Program-made: the position numbers and the translations under genes
Source: Usnea hakonensis
Taxonomy: Eukaryota > Ascomycota > Lecanoromycetes > Lecanorales > Parmeliaceae
Length of the DNA: 64,000 nucleotides
Direction of reading: 5' to 3'
NCBI GenBank assembly: GCA_013423325.1
Contig: BLJB01000135.1
Coordinates: forward strand, 1-64,000
Part shown: positions 34,301 to 45,022 of the stretch, piece by piece
Position numbering within the stretch: the stretch's first letter is position 1
How the letters are laid out: every line of letters starts with the position of its first letter
Notes under the pieces: generated by a model
Told to the model about the DNA's origin: nothing
The model's database searches: none
Seen by the model: only the letters and a program-made list of their open reading frames with translations

Positions 34301-34666
34301 AACCATGTCTTCCTCATGGAACCACAATGGAACCCCATAGTCGAGGATCAGGCTCTCGATCGCGTGCACAGGATTGGGCAGGAGAAAGAAGTCACGACTG
34401 TCCGCTACATTGTGAACAATACGCTAGAGGAGGTTCGTCCGTACTAACATCATTTATCCTACATTGACCATGAAAGAGCTGACATGGATGTAGAGCATTC
34501 GCCATCAGCAGTTGAACAAAAGAAACTTGGCCGAACAAGCATTCGCTCTGGCTAGAGGTCACAACGACTGGATCAAAGTGAGTCACAGCTACGAAGAGAA
34601 TGACGGGTTGACACTGATTGAAATATTTAGCGTGTCCGGACAATGCTCTCTAACGTGCCAGCATAA
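31394..34666 (+). CDS. SNF2-family DNA-dependent ATPase, Rad5/RAD16-like
   Basis: Nuclear DNA translocase of about 958 aa. Exons 31394-32436, 32510-32623, 32677-33086, 33139-33991, 34042-34227, 34282-34432, 34494-34577, 34631-34666. The N-terminal 350 residues are unassigned. Motif I is LADSMGLGKS (about 410), and motif II is DEAH at residue 520-523, split by a GC-AG intron (33087-33138, donor GCAAGT). VTGTPIQNK marks motif III. A RING-like Cys cluster (CCKCD...C...CASC...C...C, about 702-765) sits between the helicase lobes as in Rad5, RAD16 and HLTF. Motif VI is ALDRVHRIGQEKEV. The RING suggests ubiquitin ligase activity, but spacing is irregular. HIRAN was not recognised, so a Rad5 orthologue is not claimed. 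Chromatin or repair role is by family. Confidence 0.88.
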
Positions 34667-35007
34667 CAATATCAAACAGCTGGCCAGGCGGTATTAATCA
34701 ATTGTGGACGATCCTGAAGTACGGATATCCGTCTTCCCCTCAGGCTTGTCGCTGACGTTGATGAAAGTCCACATGAGGTCACCCTTTTCCTAAGTGTGAG
34801 CACAGGTCCACAACTCTGCGAAACCAAGGCACGAGAACCAGATTATTGGCGTTTGGAGAAGAAATCTATAACACCTATATAGCCACAGAGCATCGACGTC
34901 GCCCTAACCACATCTAAAGACCTAATATACATCCCTCTTCCCCCTCCCTCGCCTCTATATATCCATCTTCCAGCAACTTCACACCCCCCCTCCCGACCGC
35001 CTCCCAC
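34667..35007. other. Convergent intergenic, no gene seen
   Basis: 340 bp, pyrimidine-rich toward the MAPEG gene. No feature recognised. Confidence 0.4.
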
Positions 35008-35660
35008 CTAACCCATAATCATCTGATAACTACTCAACCCCCCCATTCCCATCAGCACCATCTCCAGGAAAAAATATACCAACCCCGCCCTCCTCCCACT
35101 CCCATCATCCCGGTCCCTCCTCGTATATCCCACGGCATACGCAACCCTAAAAGCACACCACGCCGTCCCAACACAGGCGCTGATCACAGGATCTAACAAC
35201 ACAACACAACATATCAGCAACCCCACTCTTCCAAAAAGAAAAAAAAGAAGAAAAAAAGAAACCCCAAGTCTCCCGGATAGATGGTCACATACATTTCAAC
35301 CCCCCAACCAACAACCCCACCAACATCTGCGGCTGATGCTCCAAGAAATTGCCATGCGCGCGCTGGGCGCAGTTGAAGAGGTAGCGCTCTTTATTCTCTT
35401 TGGCTTCGGCGGCGGTGGCGTAGGCGTTTGGGTAGGCGATTTGAGCCGCCTTTCGGTAGGAGCCGACGCTGATGGTGTGGTACCAGGCGACGACGGTGGT
35501 GAGGGTCGCGGTGGCGAGGACGTAGCTGTGGGGGCGATGGGGGGATTGAGTTAGTGGTGGGTTGGAGATGAGGGGAGACGGGGGAGTGGGGGTTGAGAGG
35601 GTTGGTGGGGAAGGGGAGGGGTTACCCGTATTCGTCGGGGAGGGTGAGGGTGAAGGGCAT
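35008..35660 (-). CDS. MAPEG protein, microsomal glutathione S-transferase 3-like
   Basis: Small integral membrane protein of 150 aa in the MAPEG superfamily, expected to conjugate glutathione or reduce lipid peroxides in the endoplasmic reticulum. Exons 35660-35626, 35525-35293, 35192-35008; both introns are 100 bp and phase-consistent. The N-terminus MPFTLTLPDEYGYVLATATL is typical. The core has RYLFNCAQRAHGNFLEHQPQ, the glutathione-binding R-x-H-x-N-x-x-E motif of the family, followed by three more hydrophobic stretches with FRVAYAVGYTRRD and VYFFLEMVLMGMGGLSSYQ. Length matches MGST3 homologues. Confidence 0.9.
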
Positions 35661-37750
35661 GTTGGAGGTGGAGCTGAAGGTGTTTTCAATTTGTATACTG
35701 GATGTATAGGAATGTGATTTTGTTATTTGCGAGCAAGTGGTGGGAACTGTGCGGGTTTTTGTAAATAAATAAATAAATAAATGAGGTCCAGGGGTTTTTT
35801 CGGGCCGGACAGACGTTGTCCCGATGCCCGAGTGAGTCCGTGCGAGGGGTGCCCATAAAAAGATGACACGGAGATGACTCAATCGTGTTATCATTGGCAT
35901 CAACCAGGGTACTGAATGCTGCTGCCTTCGGTCTGGATTGCCTTCCGAAGAAGAGCGAATGAGTCAGACAATGTATCCTCTCTTCCCCCAATGGAGGCAT
36001 CTGCCCACATGAGTCATCCTATCAAACTGAAGGCATCAATCTCTCGGATAGACTCCGTTTGCCCTACAACATATACCTGAAGCGCATTTATTGAAAGGCG
36101 AGCATCTTGAACATGGCCTATGGAGAAAAAAAAATGTCACTGATTTTCGAACGCGCCCTGGAAATGGTAAAGTATTGGGGGCCAGGGATCAATATTGTAT
36201 TCAAATTCCTGTCTTGCACTGACCGCATGTTCGCTGAGTCTTATATGAGGGAATCTGCCTCTGGACGAACAGCCGTGGGTGAATCATTTGCAAAACAAGA
36301 TTCCGTGTGAGATGTGGTCATCATCGCTTGTGTTGCATGATTCTCGACTTGTGCTCAATGCGCCCGGGGATATTCATCCCGGGGGAACTTGATCTCTGTC
36401 AATCTAATTTCTTGAAAAACCTTTCATACTGAAGCGCTTTGGAAGAACCTACGCGGTCGCTCCTCTCGCATATGTTTCTAAAAGGGTATGCTGGGATGGC
36501 TTCTTGTTGTATGGGGGGTGTCTCTCAAGATGCGCCGGATGAATGGAGTGGAGAGAGGAGTGGTGAGCGCTAGGGTGGCTGAAAAGAGTTCTTCCAAGTA
36601 CAAATGTTTCCAGCAAATGGATTGGCTCTATCATATGACTTGGCTGCTGAATGTGGACCGTCACTTATAATGTTATCTTCGTTGGTTACTCGTGGTGGGA
36701 TCAGTTGGTATTCAAATCCTTTTCATCACCAGCATTACGTCTTTTCTGCATTCGCCACTAATCATCTTACTATCACTCAATTTCTGGATATAAGCAAGAC
36801 ATCCTTAACGGTCGGAAAAGGGGTATCGGCTCCAGGAATTGACTCCAAGTATCAAACAGCACTGGAAGTCAAGGAACATCAAAAAATCCAGCATGACCCA
36901 CCTAGCCTCCCCATAGCACCTCCCACCCTCCTCCCCAAAAAATAAAAACAAGACGCTACACATCCCTTAATCACAGTCCCCAAGCCCTCATCAAAAGAAC
37001 TCAACCCCCGCCCTCTTCTAATCGACTCCCACAGCCGCTAGCCAGGAACCCTTGATCGCAAATCACGACCCAAAACCCGATAGCCAAGAAACTCTAGAAG
37101 ACAACGGGTACTGCGCACGGGCAACGAAGTGTCTGAAGAATCCAAGATAGCAACATAGACGAAAGATGAGAGAGAGTCGATGTATCCTTCTATCGGGGCG
37201 CCGCGATGGAAGACAGAGTAGCGCTGGCTGGAGGATATGATATCGCTACGAATGGGGATGCGCAAGGGCGGGGTAAGAAGTAGGTCTGTTGAGCCAGGGG
37301 GGGGAGACAGTGAGGTAGATTCCGTAACAAGGGTTCAGTATCAACGCGAATTGAATGAATGCTGTTCTTCTACCACCACGTTTTCCCTAGACAGGAAATG
37401 TGTATCATCGGGAAACCACGATGCATTCTTTTTTGGAGAGACAGCTTGGATATCTATTCATTCCCGGTCGCACGCAGCTCTCGAAAGACCCCTTGTCCCC
37501 CATCACCGCTCTTGCCGCTGGCTTTGGTGCATCGTCCGTCGATTTCCATTGAGATAATCATACCATTCTGTTCTCTCAATCTCGGAGGACAAGACAGAGC
37601 AGACGCTCTCTTCTGTTCTGGAAGACTAATCACTAAAAAAAAAAAAAAGGACGTTCTCCCTCCAGCCTTTTTGTATACAGGAGGGGAAAGGTAGCATTGC
37701 TCCTTTCCCGTAAGCCCAGTCCATCCATGAATCTAACATGCCCCAACCCA
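35661..37750. other. Large intergenic region, no gene seen
   Basis: About 2 kb with no convincing gene. It includes an (AAAT)n tract at about 35762-35783 and G-rich stretches. Open frames are short and lack family signals. Confidence 0.45.
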
Positions 37751-38760
37751 TACATACCACCGAGATAGCAAAACAACAAACCGCGCCAGGAGGCCAAGCT
37801 GCATTCGAATCCCCAGCATCACACGGAATGCCGTCCTGGCATCGATCCCACCACAAACAACAAAATGCGCAAAGAGATTGCCCCGACAATAAGTAGAGTA
37901 AAGAAAACCGAAATACAAGCCCGGTAATATCTCCCATCGATAGCCCCCCCAACCACTTTCATCCAAGCTTCTCTGAACCGCAGACAGCGACGCGCTAGAC
38001 AGCTATTCACGACATGTCCATCCCCCGAAGCCCCGACGCAATAGCCCAGAAACGCGACCGTGGGCCTTCGCGGATATGCTGGAAGTTTTGAGTGGGGAGA
38101 GGTCATTTCATTAATCCAGATTGCGGAAATGACGGGGGTCGAGAACGACGGGAGGAAGACCCAAGCCAAGATGATAAGATCTCAATGGAGAAAATGGTCG
38201 AGACGAAAACAAGGGATCGAAGGAGTGCGAAGGATAGAGGAAATCAGACTGGGATGGTATCTTACGATGAAAGGGCGAGGGCATTTTGGTCGATGATGAC
38301 GCCTGTGGAGAATACCAATCCACATTCGTTCGCGATACTGGCAGCAGAGACTCGGCAAAAATTCCATGAGCCGCATGGAATGGAGGTAGGAAGTGCTCAA
38401 AAAAACCCAACCATTGTCTTATATTTTTGCGGGACTACAACACTAGGGCACGGAATTGCGAACGCTTTTTCTCTGGCTCGGGGATGGTCAGGTATTTCCA
38501 CTACTAGGACTCGCGGAAGACGGCAGTGTCGGCACGTAGCATGCATACCAGAAATGTGAAGCTAGGCCGACCTCGAACATGATTTGAACGAATGGCGAGG
38601 GTATCGGTGGAAGGCTTGGCGCTGAGGGGAAGTCGATGAATGATGGGAGTTGGTCGAGAGTGACACGGGTTTGTGGGATAGAGCTTTCTGGACGATGGCA
38701 GATTTTGCTTGGGTGAAAGGCGCGACTGGTGCAAGGATACATTAGATGAAGACGGGATAC
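37750..38760 (-). other. Possible multi-exon gene, unresolved
   Basis: Minus-strand segments with protein-like composition occur in close order. Around 38740-38500: TLDQLPSFIDFPSAP and MFEVGLASHFWYACYVPTLP. Around 38370-38270: VSAASIANECGLVFSTGV. Around 38180-37820: LIILAWVFLPSFSTPVIS, then RYYRACISVFFTLLIVGAIS. At least one stretch looks like a membrane helix. I could not find phase-consistent splice joins for all of them, and no family was recognised, so this stays a suggestion. Confidence 0.25.
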
Positions 38761-39418
38761 TGCGACACAAATGGGCCGGCAGTGATCTATCTAGTGAGCA
38801 ATTGCTTTAATAGCAATCGAACGGTCAAATTATGCGCTACATTTTGCAGATTTAAGCAATGATAAACGCAAGTCGGTGGTGTGCTGATATCAAAACGATC
38901 CGCTTCGATTGATACGTAGCATTGATTTTGAGCTTTTTGACTGCATACACAGCGAGCTTTCAGCCTTTTGCTCTACCTAGGCTAGAACAAGACATACACA
39001 GCCTGGAATCCAGGGGTCCCAAGAACATTTCGAAACCTCTCGTGTGCCTCGCTTCAGGAGCCATCAATCACGAAACCACCACTCAACCTACGAAAAAAAG
39101 GGCAGAGACACGGAACCATATTTCAGCAAAGCAACCAAGCCTTCGGACAATGACAGACATCCTTAGCTAAAGAGAAAGTGTGACAGACTCAGCCGCGCGG
39201 CGCACTGTGGCGACCGCGTGAATCTTGGGCACGAATATTGATACGCATACGTTATGGAGAGAGAACGTACACGCCGTCCTGGCCCGCTCTTGACAGCTTC
39301 TCTGGGAACTTGGAGACAGTTAAAGCGTATCAAATCGTACGAGATCAAAACTGGATGGGAAGGGTAAAGCTCAAGCAAGGTATGCGCAGAGTTGCAGAGT
39401 AATGTTTTTACCTCACGG
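38761..39418. other. Intergenic, no gene seen
   Basis: About 650 bp downstream of the NSRP1-like gene. No gene or clear element. Confidence 0.4.
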
Positions 39419-40495
39419 TCAACCAAACCCCAGAAGCTCATCCTCTAGCTTCCGGCTTTTAGATGCTCGATCTGCCTCATCATCGCTACTGTCATCAGCG
39501 CCATGTTTACCAAGCAATTGATCTTCAAAGTTGCGCGTTTCCCGCTCCCGTGCTGATTCCTTGCCACCACGCCCCCCTCTAGGCCCACTTCCTCTAGACC
39601 TAGGATCTGGCGGCGCTTTCGGCTTAGGCTTAGAAGCAGCATTCAGCCCAGCGCTGAGAAGCTGTCTCTTATCAACGACCTGTCCATCCTCATTGATGAG
39701 AGCACCCTTCTCCTTCGCAAGCTCCGCCTCGCTCTTATCCTTCTTTCCTTCTTTCTGCCCATCCATCTGTTCTCCCTTACCTCTCCCTTCCTCTACAGCC
39801 TTCATGACCTCTTTATGCTTGGCTTCGTCCCTTTCCAATAGGTTTTTATAGAGTGCCTTCATCCCCCCACCCTCTCTCCTCTTTCTCTCCTCGGCCTCCT
39901 TCTCCTTTTGTACTTCCTCTTCTTCCAACCTCTTCATCTCCTCCTGCTGCCTTTTATAAGCGCCGGTCACAAACTTCTCCTTATCCGCAAACTCGTCCCC
40001 CTCCAGTTCCCGTTCTTTTGCTAGCATCTTCTCTTTCGCGCGTAATTGGTCACGCTTTCGGACTTCGGCCGCTGCGAGGAGATTACTCATGTATTTAGGT
40101 TTCTTCTCCAAATCGGCAGTAGAATCAGAAGAATTTGGTTTAGCGTGTAAGGAATCGTAAACGGCATCGTAGTCGTAGATGTTGGGGTCAAGTTCTTGAG
40201 CAGTTTTTGAATGCTTGTTGGTCGAATGGTTTGTAGAGAGGTCGCCATATTGGGACATCTTTGGCGGTTTGGAAGGGCGCGAGGGAGGAGCTGCAGGAGC
40301 TGAATTGGCACTTTTGACACTCGAGGAGGGTTGCAGGCCGCCTAGGGTGGAAATTGGTCTGGCGCTGCCTGCTTCGTCTGGGCCATCTTCAGGACCAGAG
40401 TCGTCGTCGAAGATTGTCTTCCGCTTTGCTGGTGGTGGTCTCTGACCTAGGGGAGGCTTCTTGGTTACATTGAGGCCATAAGATAATTTAGACAT
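39419..40495 (-). CDS. NSRP1-like nuclear speckle splicing regulator
   Basis: 358-aa intronless nuclear protein of the NSRP1/CCDC55 family (DUF2040, PF09745), linked in other organisms to alternative splicing. The start at 40495 gives MSKLSYGLNVTKKP, typical of fungal members; the frame is open further upstream but without conservation. The conserved domain runs from about YDYDAVYDSLHAKP (residue 110) through PKYMSNLLAAAEVRKRDQL and ERELEGDEFADKEKFVTGAY, a highly charged coiled coil, to about 240. The tail is Lys/Glu-rich with an RGG-like GSGPRGGRGG and ends KLEDELLGFG. Divergent from the NFKBIL1-like gene with a spacer of only 197 bp. Confidence 0.87.
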   Translation of the reverse strand: MSKLSYGLNVTKKPPLGQRPPPAKRKTIFDDDSGPEDGPDEAGSARPISTLGGLQPSSSVKSANSAPAAPPSRPSKPPKMSQYGDLSTNHSTNKHSKTAQELDPNIYDYDAVYDSLHAKPNSSDSTADLEKKPKYMSNLLAAAEVRKRDQLRAKEKMLAKERELEGDEFADKEKFVTGAYKRQQEEMKRLEEEEVQKEKEAEERKRREGGGMKALYKNLLERDEAKHKEVMKAVEEGRGKGEQMDGQKEGKKDKSEAELAKEKGALINEDGQVVDKRQLLSAGLNAASKPKPKAPPDPRSRGSGPRGGRGGKESARERETRNFEDQLLGKHGADDSSDDEADRASKSRKLEDELLGFG

Positions 40496-40692
40496 GATGC
40501 TGGAAAATGTGATGCAAATTAAATGAGCGCAAGAAAATGATATTAGGTCCAGATGCAAGATTCCCAATTCGGCAAGTGCAACCGAGGCGGCTTCATTCAT
40601 GACTCAAGAGACTTCACCCATAACACTCGATCACGTTTACATATCCAACATCATACGACTGACAACGCTCACACCACTCTTAACTCCTCGCA
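40496..40692. promoter_or_regulatory. Compact bidirectional promoter
   Basis: Only 197 bp separate two divergent start codons of an RNA-processing protein and an NFKBIL1-like protein, so both promoters must share this DNA. No individual site was assigned. Confidence 0.5.
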
Positions 40693-41646
40693 ATGGCTTC
40701 AGCGCCAGACGACCCTTCCACTAACCCCACCCAATACCCCTCCAACCCCACCAAACCCTTCCGCTTCAAACGACCACGATCCCCATCCCCCTCTCCCTCC
40801 GAGCCCCCTCAAAAACGAAGGTCCCCCTCTCCAACATCATCCACACCTCAAAACCCGCGACACGCCCGCCGCCATCATCACCGCCACCACCACCGCTCCA
40901 AACGACGACCCCACACCCCACCAGATGACCACAACGAACCCCCCAACAACTGGGACGAAGAATCCTTCTACGTAAACCCCGACATCGCATTCCGGCAATC
41001 CCTGTTCGACGCCCTCGCCGACGACGAAGGCGCTGACTTCTGGGAGGGAGTCTACGGGCAACCCATCCACACCTATTCACCCTACTACCCTGCTTCTACC
41101 TCCCACGATGACACACCGAACGATCCCGCGAATCCGAAATTGGAGAAGATGGACGATGAGCAGTATGTAGCTTACGTGCGAAGGAAGATGTGGGAGAAGA
41201 GCCACGGCCATGTGCTTGAAGAAAAACGGCGTAAGATAGAGGCGCAGATGAGGCAGAAGGCGAAGGAGGAGGAGGCGAGGAGATGGCAGGCTGGCGTTGA
41301 AGCGGCGCTCAGGAGAGGGGAAGAGAGGAGGAAGAGGCAGGGATGGAAGATTGTTTGGGAGAGATATCTTGCGGGTTGGGAGCTAAAGAAAGACAAGATC
41401 CCTTGGCCGGTCGAGAGCGGAAAGATTAAAGACGTAAGGGCAGGGGAGATTGAGAATTTTTTCAAAAGTGCCGCAGATATTGGAGGGGTGGATTTGGGGC
41501 ATGTGCTCAAGAAGGAGAGGGTGCGTTGGCATCCTGACAAGATGCAGCAGCGGGCTGGAGAGGGGGGCATTGATAAAGCGACTATGAAGCTGGTCACGGC
41601 TGTTTTTCAGGTTGTTGATAGGTTGTGGAGTGAAATTCGGCAATGA
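40693..41646 (+). CDS. NFKBIL1-like protein with HPDK segment
   Basis: 317-aa intronless protein resembling fungal NF-kappa-B inhibitor-like protein 1. The N-terminus is disordered, with Ser-Pro repeats (SPSPSPSE) and a His/Arg block (RHARRHHHRHHH), suggesting an RNA-associated nuclear protein. The middle is a long charged helix (DEQYVAYVRRKMWEKSHGHV through RRGEERRKRQGWKIVWERYL). The C-terminus has the family signature ERVRWHPDKMQQR, a J-domain-like HPDK, and VTAVFQVVDRLWSEIR. In animals NFKBIL1 acts in RNA processing despite its name. The adjacent splicing-related gene fits that theme (inference). Confidence 0.82.
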   Translation: MASAPDDPSTNPTQYPSNPTKPFRFKRPRSPSPSPSEPPQKRRSPSPTSSTPQNPRHARRHHHRHHHRSKRRPHTPPDDHNEPPNNWDEESFYVNPDIAFRQSLFDALADDEGADFWEGVYGQPIHTYSPYYPASTSHDDTPNDPANPKLEKMDDEQYVAYVRRKMWEKSHGHVLEEKRRKIEAQMRQKAKEEEARRWQAGVEAALRRGEERRKRQGWKIVWERYLAGWELKKDKIPWPVESGKIKDVRAGEIENFFKSAADIGGVDLGHVLKKERVRWHPDKMQQRAGEGGIDKATMKLVTAVFQVVDRLWSEIRQ

Positions 41647-42178
41647 GCGTAGATACCCTTGTGGCACTAAGATATCCTATTGACTTGACAATTTGGAAGC
41701 TGTCGCTGATCGTGCTTATGAGTAGGACCACGCAAAGAACGTAAGCAAGGTAGTTATTAGGTCATCGATGATCATCATGCTGCACAGTGAGCTCAGGTAA
41801 AATGGTGATTTTCTCTCCTGACAGTAAATGGCCAGTAAGCTCTGCTAGCTAGATTGCATAACTTTTGGCCATTGCTGGGATTGATCAAACCTATTGAAGC
41901 ATTGCTACATATCTCAGGTAGGATTTGAACTCATAATGATAATAAGCCAAGCCGTTCGGGTATTCAAAAGTGCAAGGAAAACAGATATTCCAGCAATACA
42001 GTTGGTAGAAAGAAGTTTCGATTGCTGGTAAGTCAAGGAGTCAAAAGGTCGTGTAGTGGGTCAATGTCATCCGACTTTCATAGATTCGTCGTGGTCCCGT
42101 CACCATCTCCCTCCCTTGCAGACTCACAGATCGAGTGCATAGATGACGGCATGGTAGCTCCATCACCTCCTCGAAGCT
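41647..42178. other. Convergent intergenic, no gene seen
   Basis: 530 bp between the NFKBIL1-like and PKA 3' ends. A tRNA T-arm-like string on the minus strand near 41925 was examined and rejected. Confidence 0.45.
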
Positions 42179-43744
42179 TCAAAAGTCCCTAAAGAGGTAA
42201 CCGTGTCTGTAGCAATATTAGTAATTGTGAGTTTCTGCACTTCGTGTGACCTACGGATCGGGGGCTTTTTCTCCATATTTCTCCGTCTCTTCTGGATACT
42301 TGTCAAATTGACTCGAATCACCCACTCCACCTTGGACCGGGGGTACATAGGGAGCGTCGATGTCTTTTTTCGCTAGCCTGTCCCATGTCACCTCGGCAAA
42401 CCAAGCGTGGTTCATAACGTCCTTCGAACCGCCGTGCAGGTTTCCAAGCCGCTTGGTAAGGTCAGGCGTAATGAGTCGCTGGAGAAGGTCTTGTGCATCT
42501 GGGTGAATGTACGGAGGATACTTCACCTTCCCTCTCAGGATGTTCTCGTAAATCTTCATTGGCGAACCTCCGTCCCAGAATGGTGTAAATCCGCAAAGCA
42601 TTTCGAAGATCAATATTCCGAGGGACCACCTAGAAACGCGTCAGAGACATTCGTTCGCATCATTGGGTGAATGACCCTACCAATCAACCGACTTGTTGTA
42701 CCCTTTAGAAGCTACTACCTCAGGTGCAAGGTAGTCAGGAGTGCCGCAAAGTGTCCATGTAATGTCTGGTACCTCTTTGGCAAATCCAAAATCTGTGATC
42801 TTTAGGTGACCATGCCTATCAAGTAACAGGTTCTCGGGCTTGAGGTCTCGGTATATGATACCTTGGGCATGGAGGTAGTCAAGGGCAAGAGTGACTTCGG
42901 CCGCATAGAATTTGGCCACTGGATTTGGGAAACGCTTTTCTTGGCGTGAGCAAAGGTACTCTATAAGTGTATAGGACTGATGATAATAATCGAAATAATC
43001 AAGCTCACTGACCTGCGACTTGCGCAAAAGACTGAATAGCTCCCCTCCTTCCACAAAGTCCATGACCATGTAGAGGTTCTTGGAATCTTGGAAGGTTCCC
43101 CACAATGTCACCAAGAAGGCATGCTTCACCTTCTGCAGCATCCTCCGCTCATCGTTGGTATGTTCCACTTGCTTCATCTTCACGACTTGCGCCTTTTTAA
43201 GGACCTTGACAGCATAGAAGCGCTGGTTATGATTCGACTGCACCAAATGCACTCTTCCAAAGCTTCCTGTTCCCAATGTTCTCTTGAGTGCAAAGTCAGT
43301 CAGAGAATACTTTCCTTTAGTGGTGCGAGAACTGTTGGTGGAGGGGGGCTGTTGGGCTGTTGAGGTTGTTGAGACCGGTCTCATGCTTGATCCATTGGTT
43401 TGGGTTTCGGTTTGGGACAGCAGTGCGCCATCATTCTGTAGAGGGTACATCAGTCCACTTGGACGCCAAATGCGCTCTATGTGAGCTCAGCCTACCAGTG
43501 GATCTTGCCCTCCACTTCGCGGGGCCGAGGTAAGCTGTGAAGTTGTATGAGTCGCAAGCATCGTCTCCCCTCCTTTGTTAGAGCTGTTGGTCGAGCTCAA
43601 AGTGTTTGCCGAAGCCGAGGTGAGCGAGCTCTCATGACCACCAGCCGAAGTAGGGGTGACAGGAGAGCTTTCAGTAGCTGATGTTGAAGAATCTGGTTCA
43701 TGCTCCTTCGTCTTTTTCTTTTTGAGAAATCCGAGAGTCGGCAT
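42179..43744 (-). CDS. cAMP-dependent protein kinase catalytic subunit
   Basis: AGC-family Ser/Thr kinase, 442 aa, exons 43744-43496, 43435-43013, 42934-42681, 42629-42255, 42206-42179. It phosphorylates targets in the cytosol and nucleus when cAMP frees it from the regulatory subunit. The start at 43744 gives MPTLGFLKKKKTKEHEPD, the usual filamentous-fungal PKA N-terminus. The kinase domain has GTGSFGRVHLV (about 138), AVKVLKK, EGGELFSLLRKSQ, YRDLKPENLLLD (Asp about 254), DFGFAK (272-277), activation-loop TWTLCGTPDYLAPE (Thr about 285), and FDKYPEETE. The last 28-bp exon adds HGYLFRDF, replacing the usual PYGYLFxDF-type end. A Ser/Thr/Pro-rich linker of about 100 residues precedes the kinase, as in other ascomycetes. 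Confidence 0.94.
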
Positions 43745-45022
43745 GGGAAGTTTTGGTGACACGGAGCTAATGTGATGGTGACGGGAGGCTCAGGTATGTG
43801 AATGGCGGGCACTGAGATGAAAGGGTTGCTGGTATCTTGGTCCGGGATGCCGGCCTGCTCAGAATAGGCACAAGGTCAAGGCATGTACGGGGTGCAATTG
43901 GTGCTCCAATTCCGGAAATCTTGATGATCAGCGGATCAAAGTGTCGACTTTCCGTCCCAGAGATGATATAGGCGGTCGGACGCTTAACCGTCAAGTGCTA
44001 GGACCTCTGTTGATCAAGGAGGGACATGGAGTTGGAGACAAGGCAGAGCTAATGTTGGCGCAGATGGTCTGCTCCGTGTGTGAGAGCAAGGGAGCCAATT
44101 GAAAAATGATAAGGTACGTGTAGGCCTGATGGAGTAATAATAGGAGAATTCTAAGGGTTGACACTTGACAGGGAAGAAAAGGTGGTGGAGGTCGGTGTTG
44201 ATTGGGAGGCCTTTGTCGAGTCCCCAGAGGAGAGAGAGGGGAATATGGAATGGGGCTAGTGTTTGATAGCGGTTTTAATTAATATGTCGCAGGTTTTGCC
44301 GATCCCTTGAAAGAGTAAAGTACGTATTATATTACCTTAAAAAAGGTCCCACTCATCCGCCCTCTCACCCTCTCTATCAATATTTCATTAATGCCTCAAT
44401 AATTGTTCTTGATGCCTGGAAACTGAAAATGAGGGACGGATACTCTAGGGACATGTGGATTCAAATTGACTCAAAGCGGAGAAAATTTACTTGCGCAACT
44501 TTTTCTTGTGGAACGCCAGTGGCTGCAGGCACCGGCTTCAATGGCTGACGACGTAAAGACTGCTGCTTCGACGCAGGGATGATCAAGAGGCCATGAGAAG
44601 GATGGAAATTCACAACTCGGAATCTGCGTCATTTGGATTCCATGATGAATGTAGAGGCGGCAGTCACTACGAATGCAGGGTTGCCAAATTCACCGACGCA
44701 AGTGAATATCAAGGCCATGGAATGCTTGACTTTTTGGCGTTAGCCTTTGGCGTCAGGACAATATGGTTGACTTTTCTGTCCCCAACTGCATGAATATTCA
44801 TCTGCCAAAAGACTTGGAAAAATGTACGACCGATGTTATATACTCCTTGAGGGTATCTATAATTCCAATTCTCGCCGGGCCCCCAAAAGGCGTCGACAGC
44901 GTAAAAGTACTACGCCATGCCCAATGATCATACAGCCTGAATACATCCTCTCATCCACTCCTAGTCTCCAAGATCCCGGATATGTGGCTACAGAAGACAT
45001 CTTAAAAACCTGCGCCTCTAGC
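43745..45022. promoter_or_regulatory. PKA upstream region
   Basis: About 1.28 kb upstream of PKA and downstream of Zrt3. A long regulatory or 5' leader region is common for PKA genes. No element was assigned and no gene is seen. Confidence 0.4.

Noticed and set aside
35008..35226. Treating the 3' exon of the MAPEG gene as a separate small membrane protein
   Set aside because: Phase-consistent 100-bp introns join it to the two upstream exons and complete the MAPEG fold.
41880..41990. tRNA-like string on the minus strand (TTCAAATCC followed by CTACC)
   Set aside because: The bases around the T-loop-like string do not form a 5-bp stem, and no acceptor, D or anticodon arm could be drawn.
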